Positions 35,982 through 44,350 are shown, numbered from the stretch's first letter. The stretch is DNA of 64,000 bases from Carboxylicivirga fragile (GCA_025499625.1 JAFMVD010000022.1:1-64000), one strand, 5' to 3'. The notes: generated by a model from the sequence alone, not told the origin. Numbers and translations: made by a program.

Positions 35982-36950
35982 ATGGCTCAAAAAAAGAGAG
36001 TACATCCGAAAGTAAAAGCAAGCTTACATCCACGAAATAAACACCGTGAGCGTTACAATTTTAAAGAACTGATAGAAGCTTGTCCTGACTTAGCACCTTT
36101 TGTTTCGCTAAATCAATTTAAGGATGAATCCATTAACTTCTCTGACCCTAAAGCCGTTTTAATGCTAAATAAAGCCATCTTAAAACAAAGCTACGGAGTG
36201 GATCATTGGTCAATCCCAGATGGCTTCCTTTGCCCACCAGTACCTGGCCGAGCAGATTACATTCACAACATTGCCGATGTATTGGCCAGTCAAAATAGGG
36301 AAGTCATTCCATTGGGTAAGAATGTAAAATGTCTGGATGTGGGTGTGGGAGCCAATTGTATTTATCCCATAATTGGCACTAGAGAATATGGCTGGTCTTT
36401 TGTAGGATCCGATACCGAAGAAGCTGCCATTAATTCTGCCAGCGCAATTGTTGATAACAACGGCACCTTAAAAGACAAGATCGAACTTCGCTTACAAGCC
36501 AATACATACGATACTTTTAGAGGAGTGATTAAAGACAACGAGCGTTACGATGTTAGTGTCTGCAATCCTCCATTCCATGCCTCACTTAAGGAAGCTGAGA
36601 AGGCATCGCAAAGTAAAGTGAATAGTTTAAATAAGACCGAAGTCAAGGAAGTCGTTTTAAACTTTGGCGGAAACGGAAAAGAACTGTACTGCAATGGTGG
36701 CGAAGAACGTTTTGTAACTAATATGATTAAACAGAGTTCGGAATTCAGCGAAGCCTGCCTTTGGTTTACTACTTTGGTTTCGAAAGAAGGCAACCTAAGA
36801 ACTTTCCGAAAAGCCCTTAAAGCGGTGGGCGCTGTGGAAGTAAAAGCCATTAAAATGAGTCAGGGAACAAAGATCAGTCGAATACTTGCATGGACTTTTC
36901 AAACCATTGACCAGCAACGAGACTGGGCGAAGAAGCATTGGGGTGAATAA
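35982..36950 (+). CDS. rlmF: 23S rRNA (adenine-1618-N6)-methyltransferase RlmF
   Basis: RlmF methylates N6 of A1618 in 23S rRNA using S-adenosylmethionine. The 322-residue protein begins HPKVKASLHPRNKHRERYNF, typical of the family. It has the SAM-binding segment LDVGVGANCIYPIIG near residues 119-133 and the N6-methylase catalytic motif NPPFHAS near 198-204. The basic N-terminus suits rRNA binding. It stands alone, with its own promoter and no partner gene. Confidence 0.93.
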   Translation: MAQKKRVHPKVKASLHPRNKHRERYNFKELIEACPDLAPFVSLNQFKDESINFSDPKAVLMLNKAILKQSYGVDHWSIPDGFLCPPVPGRADYIHNIADVLASQNREVIPLGKNVKCLDVGVGANCIYPIIGTREYGWSFVGSDTEEAAINSASAIVDNNGTLKDKIELRLQANTYDTFRGVIKDNERYDVSVCNPPFHASLKEAEKASQSKVNSLNKTEVKEVVLNFGGNGKELYCNGGEERFVTNMIKQSSEFSEACLWFTTLVSKEGNLRTFRKALKAVGAVEVKAIKMSQGTKISRILAWTFQTIDQQRDWAKKHWGE

Positions 36951-37086
36951 ATATTGTGCATATTCAGACATATCGAAAAAGAAAAAGGCTATGATGGATG
37001 ATTCCAAGGTCTTAAAATTTCCAGGTCTTGAAATAAAAGATAACACACGAAGATGACCAGATTGGCGAGTTCCAAAATTTTTACAG

Positions 37087-37278
37087 ATGAAAAAATTTAG
37101 AAACAGACTAATGATTTTTGCTTGCATTGTAATAGTTGGCCAATGTATGGTTGTTGACTATTCAGATTTAAGCTGGACAGAAAATGCAGGAAGTTATTTA
37201 GGTATCGTTTCAATGCTTTTGTTGATAGTGAGTATGGTATTGTCGAACCAACATGAAAAGAAAAATACGCATAAGTAG
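37087..37278 (+). CDS. Small two-helix membrane protein of unknown function
   Basis: The 63-residue protein has a basic start (MKKFRNR) and two hydrophobic segments (about 8-24 and 39-56), with a short polar loop between them (DYSDLSWTENAG) and a charged tail (NQHEKKNTHK). This arrangement looks like a genuine small membrane protein rather than a chance frame, and a purine-rich run precedes the start. A small hairpin (CTTCATTCGTAATGAAG, about 37287-37303) follows the stop. Function unknown. Confidence 0.6.
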   Translation: MKKFRNRLMIFACIVIVGQCMVVDYSDLSWTENAGSYLGIVSMLLLIVSMVLSNQHEKKNTHK

Positions 37279-37360
37279 TAACAAACTTCATTCGTAATGA
37301 AGCGAAGTTGTCAATTTCGTTTAAGAGCTTTCAGACTATTTTGTTCAATCAAACAAATGT

Positions 37361-37568
37361 GGCTGTCTCAAAAGTCAAAAAAGAATCTTTGAAACTTATC
37401 AATTGTTACTAACTTCAATATTTGTTACCCCTAATTGGCTTTGCCGATCTTCGATTCCCCTGAAGGGGACTTAAGCCTCCACTTTAGGGGAGGTTAGGAG
37501 GGGTAGAAATAACGGTTAAGTTTTAATCTAATAGTTGTCTGGATTTTAAATTCTCTTTTGAGACAGCC
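37361..37568. mobile_element. MITE-like nested inverted-repeat element
   Basis: GGCTGTCTCAAAAG (37361-37374) and CTTTTGAGACAGCC (37555-37568) are perfect 14-bp terminal inverted repeats bounding 208 bp without a gene. Inside lies a CCCCTAAA-type inverted repeat (37427-37504: ACCCCTAA, TCCCCTGAAGGGGA, TTTAGGGGAGGTTAGGAGGGGT). The ends resemble those of insertion sequences, so a non-autonomous miniature element is plausible. I see no clear target duplication. A large two-gene terminator is the alternative. The 328-bp gap 37279-37606 holds nothing else. Confidence 0.55.
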
Positions 37569-37606
37569 TCATTGATTTTAAAAACATTTCAATACTCAAA
37601 CTATCA

Positions 37607-38689
37607 CTATTGTACAAGTTGGCAATCGTGTTTTGGATCGACGGCACAAAGGTAATATTCGCGGAAACCTAAGATTGCTTCACGTAGTTGGTCGATGCCA
37701 ATCATAATATCTCCTTCAGAGTAATAATCACGAGAGTACATAACCATTTCAGTCCCTGGTTTAAATTTCACGATTGACATACCTGGAGCTTCGATTACGG
37801 CGCCGTTCACAATACCTGTCATGGTCCATGTAGCCATGTAAATGTCATCAACCAGCGTTTCGTCCTCTACAACAGTATATAAGTCGGTCGATCCGGCAAA
37901 TAAACGAGCCAGAAATTCAGCCATAGTGTCGGGTGAATAGATATCAACAATAGGATCGTGGTATTCATAATCATCAGCCAGATAAGGGATGACGCTTGGC
38001 CAATTTTCCGCATCGAGTTGAACCAATAGTCGACCAACATCGAGTTGATGATTTAAGTTCCGGCTTTTCAAATGCATTTGATTGTTTGAATCACTCGAAG
38101 GTGGAGGAAGTGAACAAGGATAGTCAGGAACAACAGAACACTTGTATTGCTCTCTAAAGAAATACATTAACTGATCGAGACCGGGAATATTCGGATCTGG
38201 ACTAGCAATTGTAGCCATTATATCGCCTTCTGAATAATAGTCGCGTTGGTAGTATACGTTTATTGAGTATGGTTCAAATTTAAAAATAGAGATGCCCTTG
38301 GCCTCGTAATAAATGCCGTTAAACGTACCTTTCATAACCCATGTGGCTGAATAGACATCGTCAATAAGGGTTTCTTCTTCCACTATTGTTTCAAGATCAG
38401 GAGATGAATTTTCGATAAGTTGATAAAGGAAACCTGTCATGTGCTCCTTTCCATAGATATCAACAACGGGATCGTGATATTCAATATCGTCTGTGTAGTA
38501 TGGAAGGATTTCATCTATTCCACCTCCTGTCACTTCCAATAAGGCACGCCCCACTTTTATTCGCTCTTTTTTGAGTTTATCTTTCAGAGCTTTTGAGCCA
38601 CCTCTTTTATCTAGGTATTCACACGATTGGGCTGCCAGAATAATTATCATTCCAGCAAGCATTGCTAATGCTTTGATATTTTTTCTCAT
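37607..38689 (-). CDS. Lipoprotein with two tandem SnoaL/NTF2-like domains
   Basis: The 360-residue protein has a lipoprotein signal (IIILAAQSC, Cys about residue 23), then two homologous domains of about 120-130 residues (about 45-170 and 215-345). Both contain YY/YLADD(I/Y)EYHDP(V/I)VDIY, VE(D/E)ETL(I/V)DD(V/I)Y-ATW and RDYYSEGDIM. The fold resembles SnoaL/NTF2-like domains, which can be enzymes or binding modules; I cannot assign an activity. The linker (about 175-213) is rich in Pro/Ser with a Cys pair. The strong internal similarity points to a duplication inside the gene. Probably envelope-anchored. Confidence 0.75.
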   Translation of the reverse strand: MRKNIKALAMLAGMIIILAAQSCEYLDKRGGSKALKDKLKKERIKVGRALLEVTGGGIDEILPYYTDDIEYHDPVVDIYGKEHMTGFLYQLIENSSPDLETIVEEETLIDDVYSATWVMKGTFNGIYYEAKGISIFKFEPYSINVYYQRDYYSEGDIMATIASPDPNIPGLDQLMYFFREQYKCSVVPDYPCSLPPPSSDSNNQMHLKSRNLNHQLDVGRLLVQLDAENWPSVIPYLADDYEYHDPIVDIYSPDTMAEFLARLFAGSTDLYTVVEDETLVDDIYMATWTMTGIVNGAVIEAPGMSIVKFKPGTEMVMYSRDYYSEGDIMIGIDQLREAILGFREYYLCAVDPKHDCQLVQ

Positions 38690-38986
38690 ATGCTTAAACT
38701 TTAAATGAATAACAAATGATAAAATTGAAGATTAATGCTTTTTGTAATTTAATCTAATTATAATCAAATGTAAAGTCTTGGCATATTAAGAATAACGCTT
38801 AATATTTTTCTGGGTAGAAATCATGCATATCATTATCGATACACATAAGGTGTTTACCAGCTAGCTTAACATTACTAATTAACAACTTGATAAAAGTATG
38901 GTCAGCGCCCTTTATATATACTTCGTATGTAGATATTATTGCTATAAAGAAAATCAAAATCCAGGATTGTGTCATGCATTGAACCC
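38690..38986. other. AT-rich intergenic region
   Basis: About 300 bp between two minus-strand genes. It should contain the promoter of the SnoaL-like gene, but I see no clear TAnnTTTG box on that strand. No repeat, hairpin or gene is recognised. Confidence 0.4.
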
Positions 38987-39655
38987 TTACACCAAAGCAC
39001 CAAGTGTTTCCGGATCGTCACTCAGATACACTTGCTGATCGTCGCGCGAACTCATGTAAAGAACACGGCCATAATAATCGGGTAAATCAAGTTGACTCGC
39101 ATCCGTCCATTTACCGGTACCTAATACAGCTATCTTCTCTCCTTTTTCAAGTATGCCCTCCCTGTAGCGAATGGTTTTGTTTAAGCCCAAAAAGTTTTCA
39201 CTTTCCAAACCATGTCTGTTCAGGTAGGCCTCTAATTTTTCACTTGCATCATTTAAAAAACCGGAACGGTACTTGCGATCTTCCACTACATGGCTTTTCA
39301 CTTTTGTACTGTGAACAAAAGCTGCTTCGTTTCCTTCGCGAATGACAAATTTGTTGGCCACCACCTCATCAACAATGGTTTTCCAATGCGAACTCTTGCC
39401 CGACGACACTTGCTGCTCAACACGAATATGATAATACGCACATTCTCTACCCGACAAGGGCGCTTTAAGTGCTTCTTCAACAAACTCAACCTTACCAACT
39501 AACTTGGCAAGTTCTCCATCTTTAAATGATGAAATACGCTTAAGTGGTGCTTTCTTTAATTTTCTTTTTATTATGGCTTTCTTATTATAAAAAACAGAGA
39601 CCAAAACAATCAGCACAAATACAGCAACAAATATTACGGGGATAAATTCTTTCAT
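38987..39655 (-). CDS. GIDE-like-domain membrane protein
   Basis: From the ATG at 39655 the protein has 222 residues. An N-terminal membrane anchor (about residues 4-25) is followed by a basic stretch. A cytoplasmic beta-rich domain then follows, containing GKVEFVEEALKAPLSGRECAYYHIRVEQQ (shown in part: PLSGRECAYYHI near 63-74) and RYREGILEKGEKIAVLGTG. This pattern resembles the GIDE domain of the mitochondrial ubiquitin ligase MAPL/MULAN, where the domain sits between two membrane helices and a RING finger. No RING finger and no second helix are seen here. It is divergent from the B12 riboswitch operon. Bacterial GIDE proteins have no settled role. Confidence 0.6.
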   Translation of the reverse strand: MKEFIPVIFVAVFVLIVLVSVFYNKKAIIKRKLKKAPLKRISSFKDGELAKLVGKVEFVEEALKAPLSGRECAYYHIRVEQQVSSGKSSHWKTIVDEVVANKFVIREGNEAAFVHSTKVKSHVVEDRKYRSGFLNDASEKLEAYLNRHGLESENFLGLNKTIRYREGILEKGEKIAVLGTGKWTDASQLDLPDYYGRVLYMSSRDDQQVYLSDDPETLGALV

Positions 39656-39773
39656 TTCAAATGTTGGTTGTTTAAAAGTTAATTGAGAATGAAAATATAA
39701 AACATTAATCAATAGGCAAAAAAAATAGGATACTACTCTCCTGTGGTGTCCTTCGTGATGTAAGTTTTTTTAA

Positions 39774-39781
39774 TAACTTTG
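39774..39781 (+). promoter_or_regulatory. Bacteroidota -7 box of the btu operon
   Basis: TAACTTTG (TAnnTTTG) lies just before the riboswitch, placing the transcript start near 39787. Confidence 0.55.
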
Positions 39782-39783
39782 CA

Positions 39784-39982
39784 AGCGATTACGGTAAACC
39801 TGATGCATCATATCAGGTTGCAAGGGAATCAGGTGAAAGTCCTGAACAGTACCCGCTGCTGTGTACCCGGTTCGATGTTATTATCGAATCATTTCAGAAA
39901 AGCACCACTGTTCGCTCAAGGCGAATGGGAAGGTTCTGGAGAAGGGAAAGTCAGAAGACCTGCCATAGTCAACAGTAATGTA
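39784..39982 (+). ncRNA. Cobalamin (AdoCbl-type) riboswitch
   Basis: The B12-box core is present: AAGGGAATCAGGTGAAAGTC followed by CTGAACAGTACCCGCTGCTG (39820-39862 region), a later GGGAAGG and GTCAGAAGACCTGCC near 39950-39964. ATTAC (39787-39791) can pair with GTAAT (39975-39979) as P1. The order and spacing fit the classic cobalamin aptamer. It precedes btuC-btuD-btuF, so bound cobalamin should reduce B12 import. An apparent frame across it (39779-40057) is not a gene. The region after the aptamer up to 40087 probably holds the expression platform. Confidence 0.93.
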
Positions 39983-40087
39983 GCTTTCGGGAGTAAAAGC
40001 AAAAGACAGACAAGCCATTTCACATATCTTATCTCTCTTCTTTCTCCCCTCCATTAGCTACCTTAATTATTAAATATGAAAGCTTGA

Positions 40088-41098
40088 ATGATAAGCGCGG
40101 CTAAATATAAATGGATTGTAATAGCAACACTTGTGGCGTTGGTACTACTATCTTGCATTGCCTTGCTTTTGGGGCCTACTAATCTTGACTTTGCGGCTCT
40201 GTATGATAGTCTATCAGGAGATTCTGCCAACAGTCAAAGCAATGGTATTTGGCAGGTGATTACACAGATTCGCTTGCCACGTGTTGTTATGGCCATTCTT
40301 GCAGGCACAGCCTTATCGGCCTCGGGAAGTGCGTTTCAATCCATATTCCGAAACCCTATGTCCGACCCTTATGTACTGGGTATTTCATCAGGCGCTTCAG
40401 TCGGTGCCACCATAGCCATCGTACTTGGGATTCAGGGAGGATTATTGGGCATTCCTATCTTCGCATTTTTAGGCGCTTGTTCAGCTTTGATTGTGGTGTA
40501 CTGGTTAGCTTTTAGCTTGAAACAATCTGAGCAAAATACGCTTCTATTGGCAGGTATTGCCATGAGTTTAATGTTGGGAGCCATCGTTTCCCTCTTATTG
40601 GTTATTCATCGCGACCAAATGGAGAGTATTATCTTCTGGACACTTGGTGGCTTTAATGCCATTAGTTGGCAGCAGATATGGATTGTAACTCCCGTTGTTA
40701 TTTTCTCACTAATCATGCTCTTCAAATACGCCAAAGATCTTAATCTGCTGGCCATGGGTAACGAAACAGCCCATTCGCTCGGTATCAATGTAAAAAAGAA
40801 AGTGGCGGTAATTCTATTAATATCTGCACTTTCGGTATCCATAGTGGTGGCCTATAGCGGTGTTATCGGCTTTGTTGGTTTAATTGTGCCGCACATGGTA
40901 CGCTTCACCGTTGGTGCCGATAATCGAAAACTTCTACCATTGGCTGCTTTATGGGGTGGAATCTTTCTTATTATAGCCGACACGCTTGCCCGAACAGTTG
41001 TGCAGCCAGGCGAATTACCCGTAGGTAGCATCACCGCTTTGTTTGGAGCTCCCTATTTCTTTTTCATTTTAATCAAAAGAAGCAAGAGCCATGTTTAA
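40088..41098 (+). CDS. btuC: Cobalamin ABC transporter permease BtuC (FecCD family)
   Basis: The 336-residue inner-membrane permease has about nine to ten helices and the FecCD-family marks RLPRVVMAILAGTALSASG near residues 60-78, FRNPMSDPYVLGISSGA and GVIGFVGLIVPHMVRF near 258-273. It passes vitamin B12 from BtuF through the inner membrane, powered by the ATPase of the next gene, which it overlaps by 8 bp. The riboswitch upstream gives the substrate; without it, an iron-siderophore permease would be equally likely. Confidence 0.88.
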   Translation: MISAAKYKWIVIATLVALVLLSCIALLLGPTNLDFAALYDSLSGDSANSQSNGIWQVITQIRLPRVVMAILAGTALSASGSAFQSIFRNPMSDPYVLGISSGASVGATIAIVLGIQGGLLGIPIFAFLGACSALIVVYWLAFSLKQSEQNTLLLAGIAMSLMLGAIVSLLLVIHRDQMESIIFWTLGGFNAISWQQIWIVTPVVIFSLIMLFKYAKDLNLLAMGNETAHSLGINVKKKVAVILLISALSVSIVVAYSGVIGFVGLIVPHMVRFTVGADNRKLLPLAALWGGIFLIIADTLARTVVQPGELPVGSITALFGAPYFFFILIKRSKSHV

Positions 41099-41879
41099 AG
41101 TGAAAACAGAATTATTAGAACGAGATATCGTCATGGCCTTTGAGGACTTGAGCTTTAAAGCAGGCTCTAAGGCCATCTTAAATACCGTTTCGCATGAATT
41201 AAAAAAAGGCCGCTTCTATAGCATTGCCGGCTGCAATGGCTCAGGCAAAACAACTTTGTTGCAAACCTTACTTCAGATTAAAAAGGCAAGTTCTGGTCAT
41301 ATTCATGTGCCAGATTACTATCCCAACAAAGCTCATTATTTAAGTTATGTACCTCAAAACACACAACTCGAATTCGATTTCTCTGTTGAGGAAGCTGTTA
41401 TGATGGGACGATACCCTTATTATTCAGGCATTACAGGTCCGAACAGCGAAGACAAACAAAAAGTATTGGACGCTATGGAAATGACTGACATGATAAACTT
41501 CCGAAAGCGCTCAGTAACCACATTAAGCGGTGGCGAGAAACAAAGAACCATCATAGCCCGGGCACTGGCACAGGATACGCCAGTCATGTTCTTAGACGAA
41601 CCTGTTTCGCAGTTGGATGTCTTTCACCAAATTGAAGTACTTAAATTATTGCGGCAAATTGCCGATCAGGAAAATAAAACCATAATAACCGTGCTTCACG
41701 ACCTCAATCAGGTAGCCGAATTCACCGATGAAGTAATGGTGATGGATAAAGGTCGCATTGTTGCCTATGGCGAACCTATTGAAGTGCTAAACCCCGAATT
41801 GCTGAAATCGGTTTTTAAAGTAGACTCGGAATGGATCTGCGCCAAGGACACAAAACCACACCTCATATTTCACTACTAA
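41091..41879 (+). CDS. btuD: Cobalamin ABC transporter ATPase BtuD
   Basis: The 262-residue ABC ATPase has Walker A GCNGSGKTTL near residues 44-53, the signature LSGGEKQR near 144-151, Walker B VMFLDEP near 163-170 and a switch His in VLHDLNQVAEF. FecE/BtuD-type proteins have the same PYY/MMGRYPY pattern in front of the signature. It pairs with BtuC, whose gene overlaps it by 8 bp. The ATG at 41091 is the only one that preserves the first strand (VMAFEDLSF). Confidence 0.88.
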   Translation: MFKVKTELLERDIVMAFEDLSFKAGSKAILNTVSHELKKGRFYSIAGCNGSGKTTLLQTLLQIKKASSGHIHVPDYYPNKAHYLSYVPQNTQLEFDFSVEEAVMMGRYPYYSGITGPNSEDKQKVLDAMEMTDMINFRKRSVTTLSGGEKQRTIIARALAQDTPVMFLDEPVSQLDVFHQIEVLKLLRQIADQENKTIITVLHDLNQVAEFTDEVMVMDKGRIVAYGEPIEVLNPELLKSVFKVDSEWICAKDTKPHLIFHY

Positions 41880-41928
41880 AATAAGGCTCTAAAAATTAAA
41901 TACGAGTGAGCATTAACACTGATATACC

Positions 41929-42822
41929 ATGAAACTACAACACCTACTTATACTGATATTATCCGTTTTTACACTTGCCTGTTCGAACACAAAAAACAAG
42001 GAACAGAAAAGCATTCAATTTACCGATTCAAGAGGTAATAAATTAAAGCTCAAATCAGTTCCTCAACGCATTATATCATGTTCACCAGCCATTACAGAAG
42101 TAATGTTTGCTTTAAATGAACAGCACAAATTAGTGGGACGAACCAATTTCTGCAATTACCCCCAAGAAGCACTCGATATAAAAGCCATTGGTGGTTTAAT
42201 GGACCCATCTCTGGAAATTATGCTGCAACTAAAGCCCGATCTGGTTATGGCTTCGACTCACTTCAAAAAAGAAGCCGCTAATCGCATCGAAGAACTAGGA
42301 ATGCCATTTGCCTGGTTAATGAGTCAGGAATCGGTTGCCGGGGCAGGTGATTTGATTATTAACATTGGCACCTTAATTGGTGAAAAAGAAAAAGCAGATT
42401 CACTCTGGAACTTGATGCAAAACAGCATGCAAGCTACCATGAATCAAGTTCCAAAAAACGTAAAAAAACCAAGTGTATATTACGCCGTTGGATTTGGAAA
42501 AGGAGGTGATTACACTGCAGGAAGTGATACTTTTATTTCGGAGTTAATCACTATGGCAGGAGGCAATAACATCGCTAGTGATATTACCGGCTGGGCCTAT
42601 AATCTTGAAGCTTTGATTCAAAAAGACCCAGACATCATTCTTATTCAACACAGCATGAAAGAGGCTTTTTGCCAGCACGAACACTACAATCAACTTAGAG
42701 CTGTTAAGAACAATAAAGTTTTTGCCGTCGATCACCATTTGGTGCAGCTCAATGGGCCTCGTATACATATCGCTTTGAAAACTTTTGCTGAGATATTTTA
42801 CCCAGAGCTTAATCATTTATAA
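41929..42822 (+). CDS. btuF: Cobalamin-binding periplasmic lipoprotein BtuF
   Basis: The 297-residue protein has a lipoprotein signal (LSVFTLAC, Cys18), so it is membrane-anchored on the periplasmic side rather than free. The TroA-like binding fold shows PQRIISCSPAITEVMFALN near residues 44-62, the hinge-region helix, and NGPRIHIALKTFAEIFYP at the end. It hands B12 to BtuCD. The gap to btuD is 49 bp. No outer-membrane BtuB receptor lies here; import across the outer membrane must use a receptor coded elsewhere. Confidence 0.85.
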   Translation: MKLQHLLILILSVFTLACSNTKNKEQKSIQFTDSRGNKLKLKSVPQRIISCSPAITEVMFALNEQHKLVGRTNFCNYPQEALDIKAIGGLMDPSLEIMLQLKPDLVMASTHFKKEAANRIEELGMPFAWLMSQESVAGAGDLIINIGTLIGEKEKADSLWNLMQNSMQATMNQVPKNVKKPSVYYAVGFGKGGDYTAGSDTFISELITMAGGNNIASDITGWAYNLEALIQKDPDIILIQHSMKEAFCQHEHYNQLRAVKNNKVFAVDHHLVQLNGPRIHIALKTFAEIFYPELNHL

Positions 42823-43051
42823 TACTTCGCTTGTTATAAATACTCAGGACGTATTGGAGCTAAAAAACAATATAAAAACCTATAAAACAAAACCTTGTTT
42901 ACCAACACAAACGGTGCCTGTTTATCTTATTTGCATTTTGAACTACATGGTTTTTTGTTTGCTAGGTTGGAAATAAGTAAATTTCAGACTGTATATAGAT
43001 ATGTATTCTGATTATAAAGAAAATAATATTATAGAAGCCAAAACTTGAATT

Positions 43052-44128
43052 ATGAAAACATTATTACTTGCTGTATTGGTGGTCTCTTCTACCTTAACTT
43101 ATGGACAGATCGATACCACACGAAAAGGCTATGAATGGCCATATAGCATGCCAATTTTTGGTAAAAAGGCTGCTGAACGAGGATATAAGATACAGCTCCC
43201 TTATGGTTTGAATATTAACTACGTTTACAATCGAATGGATTTGGAAATTTCATCTTTTGGAATGACTATAGGAGATGACCCAAACTCAAACATCAACCAA
43301 TTAATAAATGAACATGTCACTACCGAAACATTAAACTTTACCAATACCATTGCCAAAACAAATGGCATGAACCTTAGAGCAGATGTTTGGGTATTTCCTT
43401 TTCTGAATTTCTACGGCCTTTATTCGAATAGCTCAGGCTCTACACATGTATCGCTACAACCACAATGGTTCGATGATGATGGCAACCTGGTATTATCATT
43501 ACCTCAAATAACAAGTGATGTTCATTTTTCGGCCAATACCTATGGACTTGGAACAACTGTAGTTGGTAAGATATACGACGATTATTTCTTTTCGGTTGAT
43601 GCTAATTTTACCTGGTCGCATTCTGAGCTTTTGGATAAACCCGCCAAATTTGGTGTTGTTTCAGCAAGGGTTGGAGATCGTGTTAAACTTGGAAAAAATT
43701 CTATGCTTGCCCTCTATGTTGGAGGAATGTATCGAGGTTTTTTAGATAACGATGGTAACTTTGGTGCCATTGGAATTCAGCAAGCTTTGCCCGAAATTGG
43801 CAGCCGTCTTTTCCCTGAAATTGACCGCCGCATAGAAGCAAACAACGATGCCATAGCAGAACTTGACCCTGATAACATATGGGATCAAATAGAAATAGCG
43901 AAATTAGAGAGAAAAAACGAAATACTGGGTGAAATCAACACAGCCTTTGAAGGCCTTGTTTCATCGGATGTTAATTATGGCATTAAAAAGGATATTATTA
44001 ACCACTGGAGCGTTCAGTTTGGTTTCAACCTTGAAATAAATGAAAGCCTTACAGCACGTGGGGAATTTGGGAAAGGCCACGGTAACGATTTTGTACTAAT
44101 GGGTATTCAATACCGTTTTGGATTATAA
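43052..44128 (+). CDS. Probable outer-membrane beta-barrel protein of unknown function
   Basis: I do not recognise the family. The 358-residue protein has a signal peptide (residues 1-19, ending TYGQ), alternating beta-strand patterns through most of its length, and the ending VLMGIQYRFGL. A C-terminal amphipathic strand with an aromatic near the end is usual for outer-membrane barrels. A helical, charged insertion (about 245-300: RRIEANNDAIAELDPDN and ELEIAKLERKNEI-like region) interrupts the strands and could form an extracellular or periplasmic plug. The gene follows btuF after 229 bp without a visible operon link. A transporter or a porin-like protein is possible. Confidence 0.6.
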   Translation: MKTLLLAVLVVSSTLTYGQIDTTRKGYEWPYSMPIFGKKAAERGYKIQLPYGLNINYVYNRMDLEISSFGMTIGDDPNSNINQLINEHVTTETLNFTNTIAKTNGMNLRADVWVFPFLNFYGLYSNSSGSTHVSLQPQWFDDDGNLVLSLPQITSDVHFSANTYGLGTTVVGKIYDDYFFSVDANFTWSHSELLDKPAKFGVVSARVGDRVKLGKNSMLALYVGGMYRGFLDNDGNFGAIGIQQALPEIGSRLFPEIDRRIEANNDAIAELDPDNIWDQIEIAKLERKNEILGEINTAFEGLVSSDVNYGIKKDIINHWSVQFGFNLEINESLTARGEFGKGHGNDFVLMGIQYRFGL

Positions 44129-44180
44129 TTCCATATTTCGGTGAGAAAAAAATGATCATATAACTTAAAAAGAAAATATC

Positions 44181-44282
44181 ATGGGAAAAGGTCAAGACGC
44201 TAAGAAAAATGTAAAAAAGGAAGCGGCGAAAACGCCTAAAGAAAAAAGAGCAGAAAAGCGTGCAAAAAAAGCTGCCAAATAG
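44181..44282 (+). CDS. Very small Lys/Ala-rich basic protein (33 residues)
   Basis: MGKGQDAKKNVKKEAAKTPK is the beginning; the protein ends KRAKKAAK. Nearly half of the residues are Lys or Arg and none is aromatic. I recall similar short MGKGQDxKKxxKKE proteins in other Bacteroidota, so it is probably conserved; that is memory rather than a search. A purine-rich run (AAAAAGAAAATATC) precedes the ATG and a strong terminator follows at 44311. It could be a nucleic-acid-binding or ribosome-associated protein. Function unknown. Confidence 0.6.
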   Translation: MGKGQDAKKNVKKEAAKTPKEKRAEKRAKKAAK

Positions 44283-44310
44283 CTTTTAAACAGCTGGAAT
44301 ATATTACTAA

Positions 44311-44350
44311 GGTGTATCTCTTCAGAACTAGAGAGGTACACCTTTTTGTT
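44311..44350 (+). terminator. Rho-independent terminator
   Basis: GGTGTATCTCT pairs with AGAGGTACACC (one mismatch) around a 9-nt loop, followed by TTTTTG. It ends the small basic-protein gene. Confidence 0.8.

Noticed and set aside
39779-40057. A 92-residue frame upstream of btuC
   Set aside because: It runs through the conserved core of the cobalamin riboswitch, so the sequence is RNA-structured rather than coding.
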